A DNA stretch of 64,000 nucleotides from Linnemannia hyalina. Taxonomy: Eukaryota > Mortierellomycota > Mortierellomycetes > Mortierellales > Mortierellaceae. Under the pieces are notes generated by a model. It did no database searches. It was not told the origin of the DNA and saw nothing but the letters and a program-made list of their open reading frames with translations. Below, piece after piece: positions 1-11,355 of the stretch (positions are counted from its first letter, which is position 1; every line of letters begins with the position of its first letter). The stretch spans positions 496,001-560,000 of the forward strand of contig JAHRHY010000006.1 in the NCBI GenBank assembly GCA_019671135.1, written 5' to 3'. The position numbers and the translations under genes were made by a program.

Positions 1-622
1 CGAGATATGCTGGCCGATGGGCAGGTTCAGCACATCGTCTTCGTTCGGCAACGCAAACTTGTACCTGAGAATTGTATGGTTGAAAAGTGATCGAAAAAAA
101 ATATTTTGTGTGAGTGGAAAAATATGTGAAAAAAAAGCAGGGTTCATGCTTGCCTCAGCAAACAAACAGGCACAACGAAAAGGCCTTTTTCATTTACCAA
201 GCAATCCTTATTTCCAACTGTGCATCCTTCCTGACTTACATGGCAGTGTTGGGACTGACAACGACCTTGTCCACCAGCTTGAATTTGCGGTATTCCTTTG
301 CATCCAATGGCACGGCTAATTTGTTTCAACCGAAAAACAACAACAAATGGCGCAGAGGAGTAAGTATCCATAGTTCTCTGTGTGGACTCGTTTTGTCCTT
401 CTACCCTGCACAAAGTCCTCCCTGCAAGTACTGCATACATTTGACGGCGACGGTCTTGGTGGTCTTAGTAGTGGTGGTAGTAGTAGTGGTCTTGGTAGAA
501 GTCGAGGCAGTGTTGGAGTTGGTGTCCTTGTTTTTCTTCTTGAGGAGGCCTCCGAGGAAGTATGCGCTGACGAGGACGGCGCCGACGGTGGCAGCGATTG
601 TTGAGGTCTTTGAGCTGGGCAT
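1..622 (-). CDS. CBR1: NADH-cytochrome b5 reductase, 5' part (cut by window edge)
   Basis: FAD enzyme that passes electrons from NADH to cytochrome b5 on the ER or mitochondrial outer membrane. I see three exons on the minus strand: 622-439, 315-240 and 64-1, the last running off the window. Phases fit: the codon split at 439/315 gives Ser and the one at 240/64 gives Met. The protein starts with a single membrane anchor (about residues 7-27) followed by a lysine patch and a Thr-rich linker. Then comes the start of the flavin domain, with LDAKEYRKFKLVDK, VVSPNTAMYKFALP and LPIGQHIS, all typical of the family. The FAD and NADH lobes lie outside the window. The anchor shows membrane attachment but does not separate CBR1 from mitochondrial MCR1. 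Confidence 0.88.
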
Positions 623-1401
623 TATTAGGGTTGGAAGAGGTGTTGGGAGAAGGGTGAAGGGTGGAGGGTGAGGAAGAAGGGAGGAGAAGAGAAGGGAAGA
701 GAAGAGAGGAAAAGAAGAAAGAAAGTGAAAGTGTCCGTGAGATGAAAAAGTAGAAAAGTAACGAACCTAAAAACTCTCATTCCTGCACTGTCCCGTCCCG
801 TCCCTGTCATCCCCGACCGACTCTTCACTGAAGCGACCATCACGTATTTGGTCACCGACATGCCTCCACCTGCGCCGTTATGCTCCATCCACACTTCACC
901 GTCGAACCCTCGAACGTATCCACTCCCCTGTTCCTTTGGATCAAGCCGACCAGACACCCCAATCGATATCCTAAAGGCCTTTTTCTCTGAAACAAACCCA
1001 CCCGCTCTCTTGGACCCCGCACTCTGGTGCACATTTCCCGTACTGTACTGCACTCCCAAACCCTATCTCATTCTCAATCGAGTTCAAGCATAACAAACAT
1101 GTACATCCGAATTTTCGTTTCCTTTGTCGGTTGGAGATTGTTCCCTCCCTTTTGCTCTAACTGCCGCATCGCAGCATCCTTTCGTCAGCATAGCCGAGCC
1201 GATAAAAAAAAATGATTTTTGTCATTCGGACCTCTCGGAGGAATGATATCTCCGTGCGATCTGTCGGTGACGACAACCTCTACCTATCCATTGCCTCCCA
1301 GTCTGGACACCTCTCCCTACACACCAAATCCAAACCCCCCCTCCCCCCCCCCACTCAATCCAACCCCTGCATCAATTACGTCTTGTGTCACGCCTCGTTT
1401 A
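623..1401. other. Intergenic region: promoter side of the b5 reductase gene
   Basis: No supportable gene. On the minus strand the 100 bases before the b5 reductase start are a CT-rich tract (purine-rich on the plus strand, about 655-740), the usual leader style in this window. The rest is 3' flank of the resolvase gene, with a short C run near 1337-1351. Confidence 0.6.
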
Positions 1402-3333
1402 TTATTCACAGGAAGGTGATCCAGCTTTGCATGGGCTTCGCCTCTTTCGTTGTTTAGGCTGTTGCTTCTCTGCAGAATAGTCAATGCCTCCTGCTGCTGC
1501 TGCTGCTGCTGCTCCTGAGGGTCGCGGCATTGACCGCTCGACAGCTTCCTGGACAGCACGCCCCTTCCACTCAAACCAGGCCACAGCCTGCAACAGACAA
1601 TCGCTCAGATCATCCCGCTTCTGCTCCTGACTATACCATTCCCTCATCTCCGGACTGCACCGCACCCGGAACTTTGCCGGCAGCGACGACTCTGTCGTCA
1701 TACCGGTAGCGATGGTGTCCACGTGTTCCTTTTCGCCAGGGTTAGAATAGATCCAGTTGTCGACAATGGCTCTCGATTGAACCTTCTTGTGGCGGTAGGT
1801 CAGGTTCTTGGGGAGCTGTGTAGAAGGTATACTATCGATCCGGACAGACTTGCTTTCTTCTTTTCCCATCACATCGGACATGGTATCGTTCTCCTTTATA
1901 TCTGGCGCAGTGCCATCTAAGAAGAGTGCCTGCTTCTTCTTCCGATCGGAGGCAGAAGCCTTGGCGCCTGACGCCCCAATACCCCACCGAACCGCCACAG
2001 CTCTTGGAGGCACCGACTCTATAAACACACACGCGTCCTCTTTATCCTTCTGCTCCTCCTCCTCCTCACCTCCCACCACCCGTCCACGCTCCTGCTCGTG
2101 CTGCCAGAACGCGAACCAGGTATGAATCATCCCCTCAACAACCCCACACTTAAAAGTCGAATCCAACATCGTATGCATCCCTCCAGACCGAAACCGCTGT
2201 CGCTCCAGAATAATCCCCTGCACAGACTCGCTCTCCTGCAGGATCGTCCGCATGACTTTATCGACCCTCAACGCGACCGCTCGAGGATCATACGCAGGCG
2301 CTGGTGGCTTCTTGACGCGCTGCTTCTTTTGCTTTGTATTGCTACCAGCAACCCCAACTCGCCTCCGTGGCTTCTTGAGGGACGATGACTCTACACCCTC
2401 TGTACTATCCTCCTCCTCCTCCTTCACTTGCAAGGCGGTCTGTGGTTCACCGCAGGAGGAAGAGGGCGAAGGCACAAGGAGATCCTCAACAGCCCACCGC
2501 AAGATCTCGCCGTCCTTGGAAAGCTCGACCCAGGCCAGGTTACGGATCCCGATATCAATCGAGACGATCGACCGAGGCAGAATCCTGTCCTTGATCCTGG
2601 CTAACACGTCTGGGTCGATTTGGTGGTTGTTGTGAGTATGTAGTTGTGCTGTTGCTGGATCTGTTGTTGTTGTTATTATTGCAGTATCTGTTGTGGGAAT
2701 AGTTGAAGAGAAGAATGAGGAATGTGGAGGGGGAGTTGAATCATTGATGGTTGTAGAGAGTAAGGAGGAGTAAGGGGTGGTGTTGCTATTGTTGTGGAGA
2801 AAGAACTCTGGTTCGAGATGATCGACTTTATCCATAATCGAAGCCAGATGGGTGACCAGCCGGTTAGCAAGGACGGGCTTCGTCCCCGTCAAGGGAAGTC
2901 CCGACGCCATCAGTAGGCAAGACAGATCCCTTAGCACCAATCTATAGCCACATTAAGAAAAGAGACAAAAAAAATGAAGCGTCCAAGTTTAGGTCGGGGG
3001 GCAGCTTTTCGATGGGGTAGCGATGCTAAAACATATTAATGGAAAGGCGTGTGTTAGTTACTTGTCTAGGGATCGGTGTATCCGTGTGCGATAGTCCTGC
3101 TGGGGTTGTCGATGTTGTTGTGAAGGTGACACAGCCTTTGCTGGAGCACTGTTGGGAGAGAGATCAGACCCATGAGTCACAGAAGGAAGAGAAGAAGAGT
3201 TGCCGATGGGGAATGTCGAATGGAGAGAGCGAACAGTGAAGGTAGAGAGAGTCTTGGTCCTGCATGCTGCTGCTAATGGTAATCGCCATGGACATGTCAA
3301 CGGCCAAACAACAAGCCGTTTCTGTCTATGCAT
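1402..3333 (-). CDS. CCE1: Mitochondrial Holliday-junction resolvase (Cce1/Ydc2 family) with SAP domain
   Basis: Endonuclease that cuts four-way DNA junctions in mitochondrial DNA and so helps mtDNA segregation. Two exons: 3333-3062 and 2941-1402, about 603 aa. Splicing GACAA to A (Lys) rebuilds a SAP DNA-binding helix pair at about residues 88-122 (LDKLVLRDLSCLLMASGLPL). The start at 3333 gives a basic, Ser/Arg-rich N-terminus suited to mitochondrial import. The RNase-H-like catalytic fold shows the expected acidic positions: SIDIGIRNLAW (Asp near 220), the glutamate in ILERQRFRSGG, and the aspartates in KRDDLSDCLLQ. It is much longer than yeast Cce1 (353 aa) or fission-yeast Ydc2 (258 aa) because of Thr/Ser-rich and acidic inserts and a low-complexity Ala/Gln tail. 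Family call is firm; mitochondrial location is inferred. Confidence 0.9.
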
Positions 3334-3576
3334 AGGAAGTAAGGAGGGAACTGAAGAGGAAGGACAACGAAAATCTGCTTTGCCATTTATTTTCATTTTC
3401 AAAGTCCACTCTTCCCCCTCCACACCAATCCTGCCTCCTTTCCCAACAAGACCTCCTGTCAGGTTTCTTTGTCGCATGTTGTACAATTATGTGCTTGGTT
3501 TATTTTTCATATGTTTATGTTCCTGGTCATCCTTGCTTATAGAAATCCTGCCGTGCGTTCAAAAAGAACCCTACTC

Positions 3577-5355
3577 TCACTTCTGCATGAGCTCGGCGGC
3601 AATGCGAAAGGATCCAATAAGAGACGTAAGCTGCAATTTCTCGTTAGCTCCCGTTGACAGCTTGTACTCGACATCCGCTATCTTGTCCAGGACATACACG
3701 CGCGCATTGCTGGGCATATCGATTAGCTCTAGATAGTTGTAGACCTCTGTCAAGATATCCTGCAATGCCATTCCCTTGATCGTCTTCAGGTACGAAATGT
3801 CTATTCAAGATCAGGATAATGGTCAGCGGTGTTGAATCACAGTGCGGATCAAATTATCGGATCACATAACAGTGCACAAAAACAAGTTGGGGCTAAAAAG
3901 TAAACGTACTGGAGTACGCAGTCGTAAAATCCTCGGTGAGCATGCTGTTGACAATCGTCTCAATGTCGGCAGGGTGTGGGTTTCCTGTACAGTTGTAGAC
4001 TGCATCCTCGTCCACGACTTCGTATCCTGCGTGACATGCCTGCAAGATGTTGAGTGCGCGCCTCATATCTCCCTTTGACAATTGCAACAACGCCTTGCGA
4101 CCCTCATCCGTGATCTTCACACTATCGTTGCAAAGGTATCGAAAGTAGTTTGGTTAGATATAGTAATCTTGCTGAATTCGAAAACTTCCAGAGATCCTTG
4201 TCGCTTGAATACAAGAATGAACATACCTTTCGTTCTGGATGATGTGGTCGAGTCTCGAGTCGACCTGGCTCAGCTCCAAAGGTCCAAATCTGAAACGCGT
4301 ACACCTTGACTGCAGCGCAGGAATAATCTTGCTTACATAGTTGCAAATAATACAGAATCGCACATTCTTAGTGTACTTTTCCACAACTATCAAATAAACA
4401 CAAAGATTGAAAGTAACCGACGTTAACACATATTACGGTACAGCCATCAAAATGGCGTGGCTGATCCTGAGAAAGAGATTGTTTACCTCGACGCAAGGCG
4501 TTCTGGGCGGTCTGTGTCATCATGTCGGCCTCGTCCAGGATAATCAGCTTGAATCCCGAACTGAAGATCTTTTTCGTACTGGCAAAGTTCTTGATCTGCT
4601 CTCGCACCACATCAATACCACGGTCATCCGAAGCATTGAGCTATATTTTTGTGAAATAAACCGATTGGTTACTTGTTGGACATTGCGTGGTCCGAAAAGC
4701 GCTCAACACATTTGTCGGTGTCGATCCATGATCCCCTTAAAAGTTTTGTTGAAAAAGTGACCCAGGGCAAAAGGTTCGCAGAAACGTGGTGATTTACCTC
4801 CATGGTCATGCTTTTCCACATGGGCCCGTAGAGTTTACGGGCACAAGCCAAGATGGTCGAGGTCTTTCCTGTTCCTGGGGGTCCGTACAGCAGCATGTGT
4901 GGCAGCCTGTTCTCGTCAATGAACCTCTCGACTAAATGATTTGAAGGAAAGGATGTCGGTGGTTAGGTAAGGTTCCTCCTGAATGATAATAACCTTCGAA
5001 AAGTTGAGAACCCAAGCTGCAAGTAAGCGTTTGATGTGATGAACGTACTGGTCGATGTGATATCCTCGTGAGAGACGAGATCATCCAAAGTCACCGGTCT
5101 GTACTTCTCCACCCTAAGAAAGTTAAGAGACAGCGAAGCCAATAAGTGGTCAGCGGTTTGTAGGTCTCCAATTCAAATAATGGGTCCTCCCAAGGCGCCA
5201 TGGCGGTGTCCTCCGTAATAAGAAGAGATGCAAGACGCTTACCAAGGCAAAGTGTCATCGGTGGCATTGTTATGTTCGACGACCTTGCCCTTTGATGATT
5301 TGGAGTTGAAGGCGTCGAATGCGCTGGCGTCTGTCATGACCTGGTCTTCTTCCAT
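3577..5355 (-). CDS. RFC3: Replication factor C subunit 3 (clamp loader ATPase)
   Basis: Small AAA+ subunit of the RFC complex that loads PCNA onto primed DNA. Seven exons on the minus strand: 5355-5243, 5113-5049, 4931-4798, 4640-4487, 4386-4227, 4121-3910 and 3800-3577. Phases close to a 353-aa protein, the usual size. Visible motifs: LPWVEKYRP RFC box, Walker A GPPGTGKT at 76-83, [22 protein letters not shown], Walker B LIILDEAD (ending at 143), the SRC motif in [10 protein letters not shown], and sensor-2 [11 protein letters not shown]. The DDRGIDVVR and FAST segments match yeast Rfc3/human RFC5 rather than the other small subunits. The C-terminal collar domain is complete. Two ACGCGT boxes lie upstream at 5482 and 5608. 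Confidence 0.96.
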
Positions 5356-5481
5356 TGTGCCTTGTTGTAGCTGTTTGCTATTGTGAATGAGAAGGGTATG
5401 TGTGTTGAGAGACGTCGAGAAGGTGCTTGTCCGGGAGTCGAATGTGATGTCGGTCCTGAGGTGCAAGGTGTACAACAAAGA

Positions 5482-5487
5482 ACGCGT
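5482..5487. promoter_or_regulatory. ACGCGT (MCB-like) box upstream of RFC3
   Basis: Palindromic ACGCGT lies 127 bases upstream of the RFC3 start codon. In yeasts this hexamer is the MluI cell-cycle box bound by MBF, which drives G1/S replication genes. Chance occurrences of a hexamer are expected in a window this long, so its use here is inferred from position and gene type. Confidence 0.4.
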
Positions 5488-5607
5488 TCTTTCTTTCAAC
5501 ACCAGACACCGTCAAGCCAATTTGCTGTTTTGCGAGTCAACTCCAATCCTAGAAAAGCCACCGCCACCAAACAATAGCATTTCATCTACCTGGCCCCACC
5601 AAAAAAA

Positions 5608-5613
5608 ACGCGT
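5608..5613. promoter_or_regulatory. Second ACGCGT (MCB-like) box upstream of RFC3
   Basis: A second ACGCGT lies 253 bases upstream of the RFC3 start, extended as ACGCGTCCCT. The same extended ten bases occur upstream of the gamma-tubulin complex gene at 35008. Confidence 0.4.
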
Positions 5614-5685
5614 CCCTGACTATCCCCACCCAACTGTGATCCACAAACCATCTCAAAAACCGCCTATATAAGGCATCCAAGGCAA

Positions 5686-5796
5686 CTACTATGGGGTCAA
5701 GAAATGTGGCATCTGAGGGTTATTTCTATGGGGTCGAGGGAAGATGGCATACAAGGGAGATACTGTTGGGGTCGGGGCTACTTACTATGGGGTTGT
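5686..5796 (+). repeat. Degenerate tandem repeat with TACTATGGGGTC core
   Basis: Four imperfect copies of a TACTATGGGGTC-like core, spaced about 22-38 bases apart, lie between RFC3 and the biotin gene: near 5687, 5723, 5761 and 5783. The first two copies are followed at a similar distance by GTGGCAT or ATGGCAT. No coding potential is visible. The role is unknown. Confidence 0.5.
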
Positions 5797-5914
5797 GGAA
5801 TCGAGAGCACACATTTAACTAAGGCATGCTGAGGCAAGGGGATCACTGTGGTGGGCACACTTATTTATGCAGTACCTTTGGCACGCACTTCTAAATAACT
5901 AAAATAAAAACTAT

Positions 5915-8900
5915 CTACAAAGGTCCCTCCAAGGTCCTCAAAAGAATCCTCTCGACCTTGGCAAGCTGCTCCCTGGTTGAAACCTGCGACGCAATCATAT
6001 ACACAACATTGCCCAGCGGTCTTCCGAAAATCGCAACCTCCGCACCCTCACCCTCCTCCACCGAAGACGTCTCTCTCATCTTCTGCTGCACCGTCTGTGA
6101 CATCAATGATGCGTATCCCGAGGGGCCGTTCGTCTCTCTCATCTGGATTGCGAGAACACTCCCCAAGGGCACCACACCTTCAACGATATCCATCCGCGAA
6201 ATCTTGTCGACAACCTGCTGATCCCAAAGACTCCACACTCCCAAGCTGCTTCCACTAGTAGGATGGTTGATGGCGCCCCAGTCCTGACGGGCTTTATCGG
6301 CATCGCCATGAGACTCCATCTGGCGGTAGGTTTGGAGACTGGTGTTGGCGACTGCGCATCCGATTGGATGAGCGGTGTAGGAGTGTCCGTGGAGGAGAGC
6401 ATCGGTCTTGTTCTCGCTCAAGAAGTTGTTGAAGATCGAGTCCGAGGTGAGGGTTGTGGCCAGGGTGACCAAGCCTCCTGTCAGCAATTTTGCGTATGCT
6501 GCGATATCAGGGTTCTAATTCATATAATTAATATTAAAAAAGGGGGGGAGCTGTTAGTAAGAATTGATCCAACATAACTTTAATACGCAACAAAGAACAA
6601 AGAGAAAAAGAAACAACGACAGAAAGACTTACGACTTGGAGCATATCTGCGGCAGACTTGCGGCCCAGACGCCAGCATCCACTGAAGACCTCATCAAACA
6701 CAACCGGCAAACCCTTCCACTGATTGGTCACAGGAACATGCGCATTCTTGAACTTCTCCACCTGAGTTCCGAAACCCTTGAACGCCCGGACTTCCTCAAC
6801 AAGAGTCCTCTGGAACACAGGATCGACCCAGACCATCCCTCCAGCACCCATCAACACGGGTTCCATCAACAACGCGCCAAATGATCGCTCCTCGTCACGA
6901 GTCAGGCGGACCAACGTCGAGCGGATATGGTTCCTGTAGATCTCCAGGCGGGGGTCTTTTGCGGAAGGTTCGGTGAAGACAGAGGTCAGGTTGTCAATGG
7001 TAACCTGGACAGGCTCCTTGGTGGAAGTCATCTCAGTAGGGATCGTGATCTTGAATTTTGAGTCCTTATAAACAACCGTGGGTGGGCTGAACCAATGACC
7101 ATGAGACTTGTACCAAGTGACTTGGGCGTTATAAACATTAGGCGAGCAGGCGTTCATGGCTCCGATGGTGTCACCGTGGTATCCTCCGTCCACTCCCAAG
7201 ACCTCGACCCGTCCGGTGGCTTCTCCGAGGTTGATGTACCGATCCTGACTGGCCTTCAAGGCCATCTTGAGAGCGACCTCGATGGCGGTACTTCCGTTGT
7301 CGGAGAAGAACACCCTGGAAGCCCATCCGTCACCAACAGTCTCGAGAAGAGTCTCGGTCAACTTGACAGCGGGCTCGTGAGCACACTCGGGGAACATGAC
7401 GTGTCCGTACCGCCCGGCGGCGTAAGCAGCAGATTGAGTTAATGCAGGCGATCCGTGTCCAAGACCCTGAGTCCACCAACTGGCACATCCATCAAACATC
7501 TCTTTCCACCTCCATTCCTTCTTAGTCTCCTCCTTCGAAGTCGTCGCGACCGAGGTAGTTGGTGGGACATAGGTGGTCATGATATCCCCATAGGCCGAAT
7601 CAATCACCGTAACATCTTTGACAGTCTGGTGCTGCGTAAAAGGCCACCAAATCGACGTGCGTGCCTTATCCCCCAACTCCTCCAACCGATCCAATCTCTT
7701 CTCATGGATCCTCTCCAACTCCTGAACAACATCCTTGAAATAACTCTCTGTCTTCTTGTAGTACTCATGCAATTGCTCCGCATCCGCCTTGGGGTCGGCC
7801 AACTTCTCGGGTGGGGAGGGCAAAACATGGATCAGAGGTCGGTTCTCGGCCTTGGCCAAGTATCTCTCGAGGAACTCATGGTTTCTAGACTTGTTGTCGA
7901 AGAGGAGGAGGGCGGGGATGTCGTATCCGTACTGGTGAAGAGACTCGTAGGAGGTGAGGGTCGTCGAGATACCGCCAAGATGGCTATCTCCGACGAGAAC
8001 GGTGGGGAGGCGAAGGGGGCGATAGAATTTCGACTGCAGTTCTCCCGACATGATGGGGCTGTTCACGCCTAGGAAGAGTATATCGAGAAAATTGATAAAA
8101 GGGATTAGTTGGGGCGTACGAGTGTGGGGTGGATGTGTGTGTGTGTGTCTGTCGTCAACAGCTCGTAGCAGGCACCTCAACAATTCAAGAAGAAAGAAGG
8201 CGGAGCGGAGAATGATTGGGTCGTATGAGATCTCGTTTCCCACGGCATTCAAAAACAGTCGTCTCCCTCTTCTTGATCTTTGCAAATGCGGGTGTCAACC
8301 AACTTCCAGTCTCGTCGGGTGGGTGTTATTTACCTCCAGCAGTCTCCAAGAGCGCCCATCCTTTGTCCCCATGTCCAAGACTCTGCTTAAACGCGCGAAT
8401 CGCGTTGATGGTTGCCTGCAGCACTTCCGAATCGGGTGGAGGCTATTAAAGTGAACACGTCAAAAACAATTATTTAGTTTTCTTCTTTCATCCAACAATT
8501 TGAATGTAGGGGGCTACAGTGGAATCTTGTTACTCTTCGGAGTGAAAGCGTACATTGGTGGTCGCGATATGGGGGCTGACCGGATCAGGGTAAGCGTACA
8601 GCCGGCTGGTCTCCACAAGTGGCGCGTACGTCTTGACATGTCTAGTTTTGTTACCCCAGCATACAAAAGGTACGAGAAAAAGTTAGTGATCAACTTTTTG
8701 TTACATTTACTTCCCCTCATTCACTCTCAACCCCCCCCCCCCCCCCCCCTCCTCCATTCCTCATTCACGGCAGGAGAAAGACATTACCTAGCGTCACAGT
8801 CGACAGGATAGCCAGTTTGGACAGGCTTCAAATAAAAGGCCTTGGTGGCAGCGCGTTTCTGCTTCTCGGCTCCGACGGAGAGGGCGGCAGCGGCACGGAC

Positions 8901-8990
8901 AAGACCTGTGGAGAGGATCGTCTTTCCGACGTTGGTGTTTGCGGCAAAGACCTGGTAGGCCTGGAATGACCGCGTTGGAAGGTGTGCCAT
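5915..8990 (-). CDS. bioDA: Bifunctional dethiobiotin synthetase / DAPA aminotransferase
   Basis: Performs two consecutive steps of biotin synthesis: transamination of KAPA to DAPA, then ring closure with CO2 and ATP to dethiobiotin. Five exons: 8990-8788, 8641-8554, 8442-8334, 8068-6633 and 6514-5915, 811 aa with all phases closing. The N-terminal synthetase half has the P-loop ANTNVGKT (17-24), KPVQTG, SPHIATTN and ETAGGVNSP. After it comes a class-III aminotransferase with FWWPFTQH-like IWWPFTQHQ, GHGSPAL, FFSDNGSTAIEVALK, FDEVFSGCWRLGR, and the PLP lysine in YAKLLTGG (Lys621). This D-then-A fusion corresponds to the BIO3-BIO1 type of filamentous fungi and plants. Intron 1 holds a run of 19 C. 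Confidence 0.95.
8731..8749. repeat. Run of 19 C (poly-G on the sense strand) in bioDA intron 1
   Basis: Uninterrupted homopolymer inside the first intron of the biotin gene. Such a run is unstable in length, and in the transcript it would be 19 consecutive G, able to form a quadruplex. It is also a likely site of sequencing error. Confidence 0.85.
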
Positions 8991-9451
8991 TAGAAAATGG
9001 GAAGGGAGGAAAAGGTAGGAATGAGAAGAGGATGCCTCTAAATCAGCCGAAGGAGTGAAGGAGAGGAGAGGAGAGGAGAAAAGGGTGGGGTGGGAAGAGA
9101 GAAGGAGGGAGGGCGAGCGGAGGGTTTTTTTATCTACCGTTGCTGCTCATTTTGACGAGTCAACTTTTGGGGGTGCGTGCCTTTGAAGGGACAGAAAGTG
9201 ACGGCTGTGGGAAGTGGTCAAACTCTGATTCACTGATTCACTCAGGAACATCAGCCTTGGACACACATCAATCATCAATTGATCATAAAAATCTGGGGTA
9301 TAGAGAGGGTGAACAGACGTGTCAAGCAAGACTCGCAGAAGGACTCATCATGTATACTTGCTCAGCATATCAATTAATACTGTTATCGAGAGTTACATTA
9401 ATGTATTGTTACAGAGAGAGGGAGCAAACAAGAACAAGCGGGCCTAAGCTT
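8991..9451. other. Intergenic region: bioDA promoter and TVP38 3' flank
   Basis: No gene seen. The plus strand at 9000-9125 is strongly purine-rich, so the strand coding bioDA has a CT-rich leader there. The rest is unremarkable 3' flank of the next gene. Confidence 0.55.
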
Positions 9452-11355
9452 TTACTCTTCTTGGTTGGCAAAGTGGTAGTAGAGGGGCACACAGACACAG
9501 ACATTAACAACTGCAACAACGGCAATCACAACAAACGTAATCTTCTCGCCTCTAGTAAAGCCCGAAGACGCCAAAGCGGGACCAGCAGTACCAGGCGCCT
9601 TGTTGTGAAGGTGGTGGGGGTGATTGGGGACGGCAAGAGTAGACGACGTGGCGCTGCTGCCCTCCCCTTCCCCATCTTGGCCCGTACTCAATTGACGCTG
9701 ATGGGCAGCTTCCAGATCAGTCCTAAAATAGTAATCCTGGTCTCCTTCCTCTGCAGCAAGCTGGTCAACCATAGTGCTCCGAAGCGAAGGCGGGATGCTT
9801 GCATTGTCCTCAAGCTCACGGATCACAGTCGCGACACCTTCAATCACAACCTCCACCTCCCGAAGGTTTGTCAATGCCTGATGTTGGTCCAATCGCTTCA
9901 TGGCCTTGCGGAGAGATTTTTTGCCAAAGAGCGACAATGTCAAGATACAGCAGGAAATAAAGACTCCGTTCATCACCAAGATGACCACGTTCTTGGTCTC
10001 CAGTTCAGGGTTATCGATGCCAGACAGACCCTTCAGCAACGACCCGATCCAGATTCCAATGCACGATCCTGGGAAGACGCCAATGCAAGTTGCCCAAACA
10101 ACGGTCCAGAGTCGGATCGACGTGACGGAGAAAAAGTACGTGATCAGGTTGAAGGGGATAGGAGTCAACCGCAACATGACCACAATCTTCCATCCTATTC
10201 AAAAGTGAGGCAATTATGGCAAATTAATTCAAACGGTCAATCAAACAACAAATGAGCACTTTCTACAACAACATGCCACAAAATACATATGGTTCAAAGG
10301 AACGAACCATCATCCTGAATGACCTGATCCAGCGCATTGAACTTTGGATGTTTGGACATCATGCCCTTGACCCAGTCATAGAAGACATAGCGACCAAAGA
10401 TGAATGAACCAACAGCAGCAAACACGTCTCCCAGCAAGACAATTAACAGCGCCAACGGGAACGGTTTGAACAAGAATCCTGCGCCAATGGTGAAGAGCGA
10501 TCCAGGCAAGAAGAGCGTACATGCAACGGTGTATGACACAATAAAGAGGACAGCGCCAATTCTCTTATGCTTGTCAATGTACCTAATGGAGTTGGCAAAC
10601 AGGAACCAAACGGCAAATAGTCAGCCCTCGGTATATTCTCTTCCAATATTTCGTTTCCTGTTTTTCCTGGCTAGTGCGTTCTGTCCACATGGGCCATTTT
10701 TCCTTTTTTCACAAATCGAAATATTTGTCATCAAATGCCAAGACAAGAAGTCCTCATTCAAAGGGGCTCCAAAGGAAAAAATATTAACATACCTAAGAAT
10801 GTCCTTGATATGATCTTGGATCCTGAACACCGTGAACGAAAGGATAATAAGTGTTAACAGGGTGACCAAGAGGCCAGCCTTGATATACGTCTGCCTGTTC
10901 CATGTCCTGGGATGCAGGCCGTTCCTCATCGCCCACTCCCACCATGTTGTAGGTTGGCTAGATTCTGGCACACCAGCCTCACGCTGATTGGATCTTGTGC
11001 GTGGTCCTCCGTCGCTATATGTGCCACTATCGCTTGAATAGGTTCGGATCAGACGAGCTCGTTCTGGGTGATGATCGTGGTCTTCGTCATCGTTGTCGTC
11101 CTCATACTGCCGTGGAGATGCCCGTTCAACAGGGAGAATATCTGCTCCTGGTTCTTGCTCCTGCTCCTGCTGCTCTTGTTGTGAGGGTGTCCGTGGGACT
11201 TCTGGAGGGTCTATCCGTGAGACCTCTGCTGGTGCGGGTTTAATCAGGTTCTGTGCTGTATCCAGAGTGGTGGGGGTAGTGGCGGGAGTATCTGTAGCAG
11301 CGACAGCCTGGTTTCCGGCAGCCTTTGAGTTCTTGGACGACTTTTTTCTGGCCAT
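9452..11355 (-). CDS. TVP38: Tvp38/TMEM64-family membrane protein (VTT/SNARE-associated domain)
   Basis: Golgi/endomembrane protein with the VTT (DedA-like) fold, now thought to act in lipid handling across membranes. Three exons: 11355-10793, 10582-10308 and 10194-9452, 526 aa. The first 170 residues are a charged, disordered cytosolic region (Lys, Glu, Asp, Arg-rich). Next come a membrane helix (AGLLVTLLTLIILSFTVF) and the VTT domain, with FLPGSLFTIGAGFLF, a long hydrophobic helix, then DDGWKIVVMLRLTPIPFN (the family's R-x-x-P-x-P-F signature) and PGSCIGIWIGSL. Two or three further helices follow, the last close to the C-terminus. The donor of intron 2 is GTTCGT, weaker than its neighbours, but the join gives the conserved DGWK sequence. 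Confidence 0.88.

Noticed and set aside
9140..10255. 371-aa open frame on the plus strand
   Set aside because: Antisense to TVP38 exon 3 and its 3' flank; no recognisable domain.
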